From WQTU01 sp031548835 (GTDB taxonomy: Bacteria; Spirochaetota; Spirochaetia; CADAEX01), in contig JAVBQS010000110.1 in assembly GCA_031548835.1 (NCBI GenBank), forward strand, positions 1 through 64,000: a DNA stretch of 64,000 nucleotides, written 5' to 3'. Of this stretch, positions 9,064-17,889 are shown piece after piece. The position numbers and the translations under genes are program-made. Position 1 is the stretch's first letter. Each line of letters begins with the position of its first letter. Under the pieces are notes generated by a model. It ran no database searches. It saw only the letters and a program-made list of their open reading frames with translations, and was not told where the DNA came from.

Positions 9064-10194
9064 TTGAGCAATAAACTTTTATTTATTATAAATGATATAA
9101 ATTTTTTCTTTTCACATAGATTTCCAATTGCAATTGCTGCAAAAAAAAATGGATTTGAGATTCATATAGCAGCACCTTCTATTGCAAAAATGGAAAGTAA
9201 AATTTTACAAGAAGGATTTTTTTTTCATCCAGTTAGAATATACCGCAGTAGTTTAAATCCATTTAAAGAATTGTTAACTTTTTTTGATCTTTATAAATTA
9301 GAGAAAAAAATAAAACCAGATATTTTACATCTTGTAACAATAAAACCTGTTTTATATGGAGGAATTACAGCCAGGTTTGCAAAAATAAAAAATATTGTTG
9401 CAGCAGTACCAGGGCTAGGAAGTGCATTTAGGAAAAATGGTCTGAAAGGAAAATTATTACGCATAGTTATAAGTTTTTTATATAAAACAGCATTAAAAGG
9501 TAAAAATTTAATAGTAATTTTTCAAAATAACGATGATAAAAAAATCATAACAAAACTTTGCAGGTTACAGGAAAAACAGACAATACTTATCCCAGGATCT
9601 GGTGTTAATCTCAAAGAGTACCAGTTTCTGCCGGAACCAGAAGGAATTCCTATTATTATAATGGCATCCCGCTTGTTAAAAGATAAGGGAGTTCCTGAAT
9701 TTGTTAAAGCTGCAAGAATTTTAAGAGAAAGAGGTATTATTGCTGAATTTTGGCTTGCCGGAGATATTGATCCTGGCAATCCCACCAGTGTAACAACAGA
9801 TGATTTAAATAGTTGGAAAGAGGAAGGAATCGTAAAAATACTTGGATTTCGTACAGATATATCTACTCTTTTTCCTAAATCAAATATTGTTGTTTTTCCT
9901 TCTGCATATAGAGAAGGGTTACCCAAAGTTTTAGTTGAAGCAGCTGCCTGCGGAAGAGCTGTTATAACAACAAATATTCCCGGCTGCAGAGATGCCATAA
10001 TACCAGATAAAACAGGACTTCTTATACCTATAAAAGATGTAAATGCAATTGCTGATGCTGCAGAATATTTGATTAAAAATCCGGAACTTAGAAAAGATTT
10101 TGGTAAAGCCGGACGCAAATTAGCAGAACAACTCTTTAATATTGAAGATATTGTTGAAAAACATTTACAAATTTACAAAAAATTATTGCAGTAA
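9064..10194 (+). CDS. GT4-family glycosyltransferase (PglA/TuaC-like)
   Basis: About 377 residues. The start SNKLLFIINDINFFFSHR, the motif RSSLNPF and the block GLGSAF recall PglA-type undecaprenyl-linked GalNAc transferases. The C-terminal domain holds IIMASRLLKDKG and SAYREGLPKVLVEAAACG (donor-site glutamates near 285-293). I take TTG at 9064, preceded by AAGG, because the protein then begins like its family; a longer reading from TTG 9028 adds an uncharacteristic leader. It is the last gene of the left-hand glycosyltransferase run and is followed by a hairpin terminator. Confidence 0.88.
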   Translation: MSNKLLFIINDINFFFSHRFPIAIAAKKNGFEIHIAAPSIAKMESKILQEGFFFHPVRIYRSSLNPFKELLTFFDLYKLEKKIKPDILHLVTIKPVLYGGITARFAKIKNIVAAVPGLGSAFRKNGLKGKLLRIVISFLYKTALKGKNLIVIFQNNDDKKIITKLCRLQEKQTILIPGSGVNLKEYQFLPEPEGIPIIIMASRLLKDKGVPEFVKAARILRERGIIAEFWLAGDIDPGNPTSVTTDDLNSWKEEGIVKILGFRTDISTLFPKSNIVVFPSAYREGLPKVLVEAAACGRAVITTNIPGCRDAIIPDKTGLLIPIKDVNAIADAAEYLIKNPELRKDFGKAGRKLAEQLFNIEDIVEKHLQIYKKLLQ

Positions 10195-10235
10195 AGTTAT
10201 TAGAACTTACTTTATAAATATTTTTCATAATTCTT

Positions 10236-10276
10236 AAAACTGATAAATAACCTTATTTTACATATTTATCAGTTTT
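10236..10276 (+). terminator. Rho-independent-type terminator after the left glycan gene run
   Basis: A perfect 14-base-pair inverted repeat (AAAACTGATAAATA at 10236-10249 and its complement at 10263-10276) encloses a 13-base loop, 42 bases after the stop of the PglA-like gene. The 3' arm ends in TTTT and is followed by AT-rich sequence. The A/T flanks make it potentially bidirectional. It separates the glycan island from the ABC exporter module. Confidence 0.6.
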
Positions 10277-10516
10277 AAATTATGTATTTAATCTAAATTT
10301 AGTATTAAATTTTTACAATTATTTCTTTTTCATAAAAAATCTGCCAGAAATATATATACTAAAAGTTTTGAAATAAATGTAAATATTTAAAGAATATAGA
10401 ATTATACTGGGCAAATTTGTAACAAAAATATAAAAAATATGTTTTTTTAATAAGATATTATTAAAAAAGAATACCGTAATATACAAAAAGATATAAAAAT
10501 ATTATAATATTTTTCC
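10277..10516. other. AT-rich intergenic region upstream of the ABC exporter genes
   Basis: This is almost pure A/T sequence with no reading frame of note and no recognised RNA. A TATAAT at 10503-10508 lies only nine bases before the ATG at 10517, and there is no Shine-Dalgarno-like sequence. Either the first permease mRNA is nearly leaderless or the true promoter lies further upstream among several TATAAT-like hexamers. Confidence 0.4.
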
Positions 10517-11968
10517 ATGCTGATTTTTAAACTTGCAATCAGAAATCTATTGAGACATACTCGGAAGACAGTGCTTTTAGCTGCAATAATTATATTAGGG
10601 ACAGCCATGCTTTTTTTTGCAAATGCTGTTTTTCAACGTACAAATAAAGGACTTGAAAGCTCTTTTGTAAAAAGTTTAACAGGGAATGCTGTTTTAAGCG
10701 CAAATAGTGAAGTTTCATATAGCTTGTTTGGAAATGAAATACCAATTGTAAGCAGTTATGAGGCTATTCCTGCCATTGCAGATTACTCCTCAATGATAGA
10801 AGTTTTTCCTTCTATTGAATATATTTCAGATTGGACTCCAATAGTTTCTGCCGCCGCATATGTGGAAATAGATGAAAAAAGAACAGGAGCGGTTCTTTTT
10901 GGTGTTGATTATAACAGTTATTTTTCTGTATGCCCTGATATAATTATAGAAGAAGGCTCTGTTTCTTCTATAAAAAATGGCGGAGTTTTTCTTAACCGGA
11001 AAATAGCTGAAATGATTGAAGATAAAATTGACCGTCCTCTTAAAATTGGCGATCCATTGCAGTTAAGCATGTTTTCAGATGGTTCTTTCCGAATTGTAAA
11101 AGGCTTTTTGGCAGGTATTCACAGTTATGTCGGCACATCACAGGTTCTTGACCGTATTGTTCTGGCAGATCCTGATTCGGTAAGACGTATTGCAAATTAC
11201 ACAATGGGATATGTTTTAGATAATGGCAATTCTTCTGATCAGCCGAAAGAAGAGACTTTTGATCTTGATAGCCTTTTTTCAAACGCTGAAGATGTAACTA
11301 TAGAAGAGAAAAATGGTTTTTCTATTGACGATGTTGAAAAGCTGTTGGCTCAAACAGAGGAGGGAAATACTGTTGTAATGCCTAATTCTGCTGCGTGGAG
11401 TTTTGTGCTTTTTCGGTCTGATGAAAACCCAAAAGCTCTTGTAAATTTCCTGGAAAAAGAAATAAAAAATAGAAAATGGGATATTCGGGTTTTAGACTGG
11501 CGTCAGGCTGCCGGGTTGAGCGCCCAAACTGTATTTGCTCTTCAATTTTCGTTTTATATTGGGATGGTTTTTATAGCTATAGGAGCTGTTCTTGTTATTA
11601 TGAATGCTCTGCTAATATCAGTCTTTGAAAGAAGTTCTGAAATAGGGACAATGCGCGGCATTGGAGCTGGGAAAGATTTTATTAGAAAACTTTTTATTTC
11701 AGAATCAATGTTATTAACAATATCTGCATCTTTTTTAGGCATTTTATTAGGAATAATAATTTGTCTACTTGTATCAGTAAATGGCATAGCTATTAAAAAT
11801 GAACTATTTATAAATTTATTTGGAGGAGAAACTATTCGTCCGGTTATTACATTATCTGGCATAGCAATCAACATTATTATGGCATTTATAGTCGGCGCTC
11901 TTGCATGGATTTATCCTGTATCAATCGCAATGCATATTAGTCCAGTATCTGTTATGGGAAAAGAATAG
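10517..11968 (+). CDS. ABC transporter permease, FtsX/MacB (LolC/E-like) type
   Basis: 483 residues. One N-terminal membrane helix (about 18-38, preceded by RNLLRHTRK), a large extracytoplasmic domain (about 40-335), then three helices (about 340-475) with the conserved FERSSEIGTMRGIGA loop characteristic of the FtsX family. Such permeases do not form a classical channel: they couple ATP hydrolysis in the cytoplasm to extraction of lipoproteins or other envelope substrates. It is followed after 5 bases by a second permease, then a LolA-like protein and an outer-membrane protein. This points to transport of a substrate to the outer membrane. Confidence 0.9.
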   Translation: MLIFKLAIRNLLRHTRKTVLLAAIIILGTAMLFFANAVFQRTNKGLESSFVKSLTGNAVLSANSEVSYSLFGNEIPIVSSYEAIPAIADYSSMIEVFPSIEYISDWTPIVSAAAYVEIDEKRTGAVLFGVDYNSYFSVCPDIIIEEGSVSSIKNGGVFLNRKIAEMIEDKIDRPLKIGDPLQLSMFSDGSFRIVKGFLAGIHSYVGTSQVLDRIVLADPDSVRRIANYTMGYVLDNGNSSDQPKEETFDLDSLFSNAEDVTIEEKNGFSIDDVEKLLAQTEEGNTVVMPNSAAWSFVLFRSDENPKALVNFLEKEIKNRKWDIRVLDWRQAAGLSAQTVFALQFSFYIGMVFIAIGAVLVIMNALLISVFERSSEIGTMRGIGAGKDFIRKLFISESMLLTISASFLGILLGIIICLLVSVNGIAIKNELFINLFGGETIRPVITLSGIAINIIMAFIVGALAWIYPVSIAMHISPVSVMGKE

Positions 11969-11973
11969 TTGGT

Positions 11974-13263
11974 ATGACAATAATATATCTTGCTTTACGT
12001 AATCTTTTTTTAAGACGCAAAAGATATGCGCTTATGGCTATTGCTGTATTAATTGGTTTTTCTTTAATTACAGTACTTTCCAGTCTTGCCTTTGGCATTC
12101 TTGAAACAATTGAAATAAAAGCAGCGCGTTATTTTTCAGGGCATATAGCTTTGATTAGTTTCCATGGAACAGATTTTGGAATAAGTAATTCTGATGAGAT
12201 AATTGAAAAATTAAAGGAATCAAAGATTCCGATAAGAACAATAGCGAAAAGAAGTGTTTATTATGGCGAAGAAGCCAAAATATTTTTTAGCGGGAATTCT
12301 ATTCTTCAGAGAAAGCCGATTGGAATAGATTTTGAAGCAGAACGAAATGAATTTAAAAATCTATCTTTTATTGAAGGAAGCTATGATTCAATGCTTGGCG
12401 ATGGCGGTAAGGGAGGAATTTTAATAAGCAAAACAGCTGCTGAAATTCTTGGAGCAAGAGTTGGCGATGATGTTATATTTTATATGATTTCAGACCAGGG
12501 GCAATATAATACAGCCACAATGATTGTTCATGGTATTTTTAATGAAACTGGTATCTTCGGATATGCATCATATATGCGTATTGATGACTTAAATATGCTT
12601 TATGGAAAGGAAGAAGATGCAGTCACAGATATAGCCTTATATGTATATTCAGGGACAAATATTAAAAATCTTGCCGAGAAAATCAGGATATATTTGGGAA
12701 AAAGTTTTCCCGTGTTTCCCCAAATCAACAGCAGAAGCGATAGCACAAGGTCGCTGCATGTAAAAGAGGAGACTATCGCAGTTATTCCTCTTGATGCACA
12801 GCTTGACCAGATAATAGATATAATAAATGCTTTTCTTATTGGAACATATTTTATATTGGCAATTTTTATTTTTATAGTTATGATTGGCATTTTAAATACA
12901 TACAGGGTTCTTGTATATGAAAGAACCAAAGAAATAGGCACTATGAGAGCTATGGGAATGCAAAAAAAACATATCAAATTTCTTTTTTTAAGCGAAGCAG
13001 CATTTCTTGCTATTATTTCTTCTTTTGGCGGATTTTTACTAGGACTTATTATACTTAATCTTCTTGTTAAATTTACAGATTTAAGCGGATTCTCTGCAGC
13101 TGGTTTATTTACCGAAAGCGGAAAATTGGGTTTTTTTATTGATGCAAAAATAGTATTTTTTAATACTATTTTTATGCTTGCAGCAGTTGTTATTGCTGCA
13201 TGGGGGCCTTCTTCAAAAGCTTCGAATTTACCGCCTGTTCAGGCATTGGGAAAAGGGGGATGA
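11974..13263 (+). CDS. ABC transporter permease, FtsX/MacB (LolC/E-like) type, second subunit
   Basis: 429 residues with the same architecture as the preceding permease: an N-terminal helix after RNLFLRRKRYA, an extracytoplasmic domain, three C-terminal helices, and a YERTKEIGTMRAMG loop near residue 315. The two permeases are clearly diverged and would form a heterodimer like LolC/LolE. The stop codon overlaps the start of the LolA-like gene (ATGA), a sign of translational coupling. Confidence 0.9.
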   Translation: MTIIYLALRNLFLRRKRYALMAIAVLIGFSLITVLSSLAFGILETIEIKAARYFSGHIALISFHGTDFGISNSDEIIEKLKESKIPIRTIAKRSVYYGEEAKIFFSGNSILQRKPIGIDFEAERNEFKNLSFIEGSYDSMLGDGGKGGILISKTAAEILGARVGDDVIFYMISDQGQYNTATMIVHGIFNETGIFGYASYMRIDDLNMLYGKEEDAVTDIALYVYSGTNIKNLAEKIRIYLGKSFPVFPQINSRSDSTRSLHVKEETIAVIPLDAQLDQIIDIINAFLIGTYFILAIFIFIVMIGILNTYRVLVYERTKEIGTMRAMGMQKKHIKFLFLSEAAFLAIISSFGGFLLGLIILNLLVKFTDLSGFSAAGLFTESGKLGFFIDAKIVFFNTIFMLAAVVIAAWGPSSKASNLPPVQALGKGG

Positions 13264-14060
13264 AATTGTTAAATAAGTCAAAAAAAACAGGATATTTTTT
13301 TATTTTTTGTATAATTTTTTTATTATTAACTATCTCAATTTATGCAGCACCGCAGGATGAATATAAAAATCTTTTAAAAAAAGTAGATGATTTAGTTAAT
13401 TTTAAAGAGAATGATCTTTCTGCAGAATATGTAGTAGAAAAAAGAGATCCGGGAGGCGCAATATCAACTACTGTTGCTGCGATGTTCCGGAGAGATAAAA
13501 CAGATCAGTTTCTTATTTTAATACTGGAACCTATTGTTGATAAAGGAAAAGGTTATCTTAAAACAGGAGATAATCTTTGGCTTTATGATCCTGTAAGTCA
13601 TAGCTTTACTTTTACAAGCGCAAAAGAGCGGTTTCAAAATTCCGGAGCACGTAATTCTGATTTTAACAGGTCAAATTATTCTGGAGATTATTCTGTTGTT
13701 TCTGGGAAAAAAGAAAAGCTTGGTAAATTTGATTGCACTGTTTTGGATCTCAAAGCTTTAACTAACAAAGTTTCTTTTCCAAAAGTACGCATCTGGGTAT
13801 CGGAAGATAATCTTGTCAGAAAGATAGAAGATTATAGCCTTTCAGATCAGCTTATGAGAACAACAGCAATTCCTACATATCAAAAAGTAGGAGATAGGTG
13901 GCTTCCTGCGACTCTTGTAATACTGGACCATCTTGTTTTTCGTAAAATTGCTGGTAAAATAGAGTATGAAAGAACTACAGTAACAATAAAGAATCCTTCT
14001 TTAAAAACACTTCCTAATTCTGTTTATACTAAAGAATATCTGGAAAGAGCAAATAGTTAA
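13260..14060 (+). CDS. LolA-like outer-membrane lipoprotein-sorting protein (LolA_like family)
   Basis: 267 residues from ATG 13260. A signal peptide (basic start, hydrophobic 12-27, likely cleavage after IYA) precedes a domain with DGSV-type features of the LolA_like family: LKTGDNLWLYDP near 115, then SDFNRSNYSGDY and KVRIWVSEDN near 190. Proteins of this family bind acyl chains of lipoproteins in a half-barrel and carry them across the periplasm. Here the protein is coupled to two FtsX-type permeases and precedes a beta-barrel protein, so it is the likely periplasmic partner of the exporter. Confidence 0.85.
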   Translation: MKLLNKSKKTGYFFIFCIIFLLLTISIYAAPQDEYKNLLKKVDDLVNFKENDLSAEYVVEKRDPGGAISTTVAAMFRRDKTDQFLILILEPIVDKGKGYLKTGDNLWLYDPVSHSFTFTSAKERFQNSGARNSDFNRSNYSGDYSVVSGKKEKLGKFDCTVLDLKALTNKVSFPKVRIWVSEDNLVRKIEDYSLSDQLMRTTAIPTYQKVGDRWLPATLVILDHLVFRKIAGKIEYERTTVTIKNPSLKTLPNSVYTKEYLERANS

Positions 14061-14078
14061 ATTATAGTTATAAAATAC

Positions 14079-15410
14079 ATGTATAAAAATATTTTCTTTA
14101 ATCTTATAATATTGATTTTTTTACTTTTTAGCCCTTTCTTAGCTTTTACAGATAATGGAGAAGAAAATACAGATACATCGGAAAAAGATAAACCATTATA
14201 CAATGATACTACTGATGAATCTTCTGAAGAAATTGCTCCTGAAAACCCGAATATTGATAGTATAATCGAGGTAGAAGAAGGTGACGAAGGGCTTCTTTTT
14301 GATTTATTTGATGAACCTACTGAAGATTTTGTTGTTAAAGATACAGATGTTGATCATAGAAAGCAGGTAGAACAAAATGAGCAAATGATTATAAAGCGTT
14401 CTTTTTCTGCACAGGGCGGCGGTTCTATTGGATGGATAGGGTTTCCGCAATTTGATGATTTATCAGATGGTTTTGATGTTGCATTAGGCTCAAGTGCAAA
14501 AGCGCTATTATCTTTTTCTGCAAAACCAGATCCAATTTTTGGGGTTTCCGGAACTTTTTATACTGAAATTGACTATGATAATGGCAAAACAGATTGGTCT
14601 CAACTTGTTATTGACCAACTTTATGGCGACTATATACTTCTTGATAAAGCTTTTTTCAGAGTTGGCAAATTTCCTATGAAGTGGGGGCAAGGCCGTATTT
14701 TTACGCCTGGAGATCTAATGGATGAAAGTGAGGATGGCGTTTCTGTTAGAGCTGCTTTTCCAACAGTTATGGATGGCCTTACTCTAGTTACTCTTGCAAA
14801 TAAATATTATCAAAATAACAGGAAAAAACAATTTGGAGAACATGATTTGGTAGCAGGAGGACTTATTGATAAAGTCTTTGGCAATCTTTATCTGTCTTTA
14901 GGGACAAGATACCAATATTATGCAGGGTGGAATTTTCTAGGTTCATTAAAAATAGTTCTTTTTAAAATTGATTTTTTTACTGATATGGTTTTACTGGAAA
15001 ATAAAACAGAAGATGATTATGATTTCGAAACTGTAGCAGGTTTTTTTAGAGAATGGGATAAATTTAAAATTTATGGCGAATATAGCTATGAAAAAGTACA
15101 TGAAATAAGTACAAATGAATATGAATATGGCCATAATGTTGGCCTTGCTGCCGGGTATAAAAAAATATTTTCAACTTCTATAGATTTTGCTGTTGAATGG
15201 CGGCATACTTTTTATGATAATTCCGGCAGGGTTATTCCTGCAATATCATTTTATCCCTGGAAATTTGTTAGAATGAATTTTGGAGTCCCTATTCTTTATG
15301 GAGATGACACATCAAGAAAGATTCTCGATGATGATGATGAATATGATTATATTCAGGAAAATAGAGGAATTTATTTTGTTTTTTCTATTAAACTTTCCTC
15401 TTCTTTTTAA
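14079..15410 (+). CDS. Predicted outer-membrane beta-barrel protein of the exporter operon
   Basis: 443 residues: a signal peptide (about 1-23), an acidic low-complexity linker (about 24-110, rich in Glu/Asp/Ser), then amphipathic beta-strand-like sequence to a C-terminal phenylalanine (KLSSSF). Aromatic and glycine residues alternate as in porin-like barrels, and FRVGKFPMKWGQGRIF resembles a motif of barrel proteins found with LolA-like exporters. It lies 18 bases after the LolA-like gene. Its role may be as an outer-membrane acceptor or cargo; no catalytic motif is visible. Confidence 0.75.
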   Translation: MYKNIFFNLIILIFLLFSPFLAFTDNGEENTDTSEKDKPLYNDTTDESSEEIAPENPNIDSIIEVEEGDEGLLFDLFDEPTEDFVVKDTDVDHRKQVEQNEQMIIKRSFSAQGGGSIGWIGFPQFDDLSDGFDVALGSSAKALLSFSAKPDPIFGVSGTFYTEIDYDNGKTDWSQLVIDQLYGDYILLDKAFFRVGKFPMKWGQGRIFTPGDLMDESEDGVSVRAAFPTVMDGLTLVTLANKYYQNNRKKQFGEHDLVAGGLIDKVFGNLYLSLGTRYQYYAGWNFLGSLKIVLFKIDFFTDMVLLENKTEDDYDFETVAGFFREWDKFKIYGEYSYEKVHEISTNEYEYGHNVGLAAGYKKIFSTSIDFAVEWRHTFYDNSGRVIPAISFYPWKFVRMNFGVPILYGDDTSRKILDDDDEYDYIQENRGIYFVFSIKLSSSF

Positions 15411-15415
15411 AAGAA

Positions 15416-16120
15416 TTATTCCGACTGTTTATAATTTTCTGTTACAGAACCATCTTTAAGCCTGATAATGTGATCAGCAATAGAAAAAATATTCTGGTCA
15501 TGTGTTGAAAATATAAAAGTAGTATTAAGCTCACTGTTTATCTGTTTCATAAGTTCTATTATTTCTTCGCCTGTTTTGCTGTCAAGATTTGCAGTAGGCT
15601 CATCCGCAAGAACTATTTGTGGTTTTGTTACAAGCGCTCTGGCAATTGCAACACGCTGCCTTTGTCCGCCTGATAACTCATTTGGCTTATGATTTTTCCA
15701 TTTTGCAAGGCCAACTGCTGATATTAAGTGATTTATATATTCTGTTCTGCTTGATTTTTCTTCTTTTGTTATCTGCTTTTTTCCTATTAATAATGGAAAT
15801 TCAATATTTTCATATACATTAAGAACAGGAAGAAGATTAAATGACTGGAAAATAAAACCTATTGTTGAATGCCTTAGTTCTGTTATTTTTTTATCAGATA
15901 ATTTTCCTGTATCAATTCCATCTATTTTTACAATACCTTCTGTAGGCACATCTATGCAGCCAATCAGGTTTAATATGGTGGATTTTCCTGAGCCAGAGGG
16001 GCCGATTATTGAAATAAAATCACCTTTTTCAATTTCAAAAGTGACTCCTTTGATCGCTACTACCTCTGTTTTTCCTAATGGATAGATTTTTTTAACATTT
16101 TCCAGAGTAACGATTGCCAT
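15416..16120 (-). CDS. ABC transporter ATP-binding protein, LolD/MacB type
   Basis: 234 residues with all ATPase motifs: Walker A GPSGSGKST (about 40-48), Q-loop in GFIFQSFNLLPVL, signature LSGGQRQRVAIARAL (about 145-159), Walker B IVLADEPTANLD, and the switch histidine in FIFSTHD. It is the LolD/MacB/FtsE class that works with FtsX-type permeases. Unusually, it is convergent to the permease-LolA-barrel genes with only 5 bases between the ends, so its expression is set separately. A GGAGG stands upstream of the ATG, and a TATACT lies further up on the minus strand. Confidence 0.92.
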   Translation of the reverse strand: MAIVTLENVKKIYPLGKTEVVAIKGVTFEIEKGDFISIIGPSGSGKSTILNLIGCIDVPTEGIVKIDGIDTGKLSDKKITELRHSTIGFIFQSFNLLPVLNVYENIEFPLLIGKKQITKEEKSSRTEYINHLISAVGLAKWKNHKPNELSGGQRQRVAIARALVTKPQIVLADEPTANLDSKTGEEIIELMKQINSELNTTFIFSTHDQNIFSIADHIIRLKDGSVTENYKQSE

Positions 16121-16556
16121 TCTACCTCCGATTTATATAAATAAAGTATAACAAAAATATTTCTAATTAAGCAATATAAAGAAAGTCTGCAAATATTTCT
16201 GATATTATATAAAGTCAGGAATAAATTTTTTAAATAAGAATAAATTTGACAATGGAGCTTCTGGATATATTATCCCGTTCCCGCTTTTGGCGGGATACTA
16301 CGTTGACTTGCTACGGGGCGCTTCGCTGCCCAGAATAAATCTTTAAATGAGAATAAATTTGCCAATAAAACTTCTGGATACGCTTCGCTATATTGGAAAA
16401 ACACAATAATTACTATACGCTTTATTAGTGATTTTTACACAATAAAGACAGGCGAAAATTTTAATTTAACATAACAGGACATTAATTTATATATGATAAT
16501 ATTAATACAATTGATCAGTTATATATCTTTAAATAAAGATAAAAGGATAGTTAATA
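16121..16556. repeat. Intergenic region with a direct repeat flanking a GC-rich hairpin insert
   Basis: Two copies of a roughly 50-base unit lie at 16218-16267 and 16332-16380, both running from GAATAAAT through AAGAATAAATTTG-like sequence to CTTCTGGATA, with a few differences. Between them is a GC-rich segment, compositionally unlike its surroundings, containing the stem-loop TCCCGC-TTTTG-GCGGGA and a second imperfect hairpin around GGGGCGCTTCGCTGCCC. The region lies between the divergent ATPase gene and the initiating sugar transferase. It resembles a small non-coding interspersed element. The remaining bases up to 16556 are AT-rich and must carry the promoter of the downstream gene. Confidence 0.6.
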
Positions 16557-17798
16557 ATGAAAAACAAAATTAATCGATCTTTGCTTTTCCTGCTTGCATG
16601 GATTATTTTTGGGGTTATTATTATTACATCTCTAACCAGTTTTTTTGTTTATAATACTTTTTTATTCTGGAATGATATGAAAACCAGAACATTTATAAGT
16701 ATTTCAATAATTATATATTTGCTTTTTTCAATTCTTTCATTAAGAATTAACCGTTTTTCATATAGAGAACAGCTTGGTTTGGTTTTATTTATTCTCTGTG
16801 TGTGCATGTCTGTTTTTCTGACAATAATAGCAATTGGAAGACTTTATTACTCCAGGAGTTATCTTGTTTATTATTATATTTTTTCATTTGTATGGATTGG
16901 AATAGGATTCTATTTTTTCAAAAACCCTAAAAACTCTTTTTTCCTTTTGTGTCCCTGGGGATTATGTCTTGAGCTGGCTAAAAATAGCGGCAGAAATTGG
17001 GAAATGCTTAAAACACCGCAGTTAAAAAAATGCGATGGAATAATTGTAGATTTGCATGAAAAGATAGAACCTGAATGGATGAGAATGATTGCTAATGCAA
17101 CATTGATAAATCTTCCTGTATATCATGCTGCAACTATTTATGAAAAAACAGCAGGAAAAGTTTCTGCACAACATTTAAATGAAGGAATTCTATCAACATA
17201 CAAGGTAAATGCAATCTATTTTAGAATAAAATCTATTCTTGAAAAAATTTTAATTATACTTTTTTCTCCGCTTTTAATAACAGTTGTTATTATGGTTGCA
17301 ATTATTATTAAAATAGATTCAAAAGGACCTGTCTTTTTTGTTCAGGAGAGAGTGGGAAGAAAAGGAAAACCATTTAAAATGTATAAATTCAGGTCAATGA
17401 TAACAGAATCAGAAAAAGATGGTGCAAAATTTACATCCACGGATGATAAAAGAATAACAAAAACAGGCAGCATTTTAAGAAAATATAGAATAGATGAAAT
17501 TCCGCAATTTCTTAATATATTGAAAGGTGAAATGAGTTTAATAGGGCCCAGGCCTGAACAGGTTGTCTTTTCAAACAGATTTGAAAAAGAGATCCCATTT
17601 TATGCTTACCGGCATTTGGTTAACCCTGGAATAACTGGCTGGGCACAGGTAAATCATGGTTATGCTGCAGGAACAGAAGAGACAGAAACAAAACTTGAAT
17701 ATGATCTTTATTATGTTAAATATATGGGTTTTTGGCTTGATCTTATTATTATATTGAAAACATTAAAAACAATTATGACAGGTTTTGGATCAAAATAA
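16557..17798 (+). CDS. Initiating polyprenyl-phosphate sugar-1-phosphate transferase (WcaJ/WbaP family)
   Basis: 413 residues. Four or five N-terminal helices (to about residue 130), a short soluble part, another hydrophobic segment (about 222-245), then the conserved catalytic region: FFVQERVGRKGKPFKMYKFR, RKYRIDEIPQFLNIL, GEMSLIGPRPE and NPGITGWAQV. This family loads sugar-1-phosphate onto undecaprenyl phosphate and starts capsule or O-antigen repeat units. It is the first gene of the long polysaccharide locus and is followed by a terminator-like hairpin. The sugar cannot be read from the sequence. Confidence 0.93.
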   Translation: MKNKINRSLLFLLAWIIFGVIIITSLTSFFVYNTFLFWNDMKTRTFISISIIIYLLFSILSLRINRFSYREQLGLVLFILCVCMSVFLTIIAIGRLYYSRSYLVYYYIFSFVWIGIGFYFFKNPKNSFFLLCPWGLCLELAKNSGRNWEMLKTPQLKKCDGIIVDLHEKIEPEWMRMIANATLINLPVYHAATIYEKTAGKVSAQHLNEGILSTYKVNAIYFRIKSILEKILIILFSPLLITVVIMVAIIIKIDSKGPVFFVQERVGRKGKPFKMYKFRSMITESEKDGAKFTSTDDKRITKTGSILRKYRIDEIPQFLNILKGEMSLIGPRPEQVVFSNRFEKEIPFYAYRHLVNPGITGWAQVNHGYAAGTEETETKLEYDLYYVKYMGFWLDLIIILKTLKTIMTGFGSK

Positions 17799-17832
17799 AT
17801 CTTAAAAAAAATAAAAATAACTATTTATCTAT

Positions 17833-17866
17833 AAAATTGATTTATATTTATATATAAATCAATTTT
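17833..17866 (+). terminator. Terminator-like hairpin after the initiating sugar transferase
   Basis: A perfect 14-base-pair stem (AAAATTGATTTATA at 17833-17846 with its complement at 17853-17866) with a 6-base loop is followed by the T-rich TATTATTAT. It lies 35 bases after the stop of the sugar transferase and just before the YidC-sulfatase fusion gene, so it may limit read-through into that gene. The stem is AT-rich and of modest stability. Confidence 0.55.
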
Positions 17867-17889
17867 ATTATTATCTGGTTGGAGAAATT

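Noticed and set aside
9522..10118. Open frame on the minus strand opposite the PglA-like gene
   Set aside because: Shadow of a well-supported glycosyltransferase; no family resemblance.
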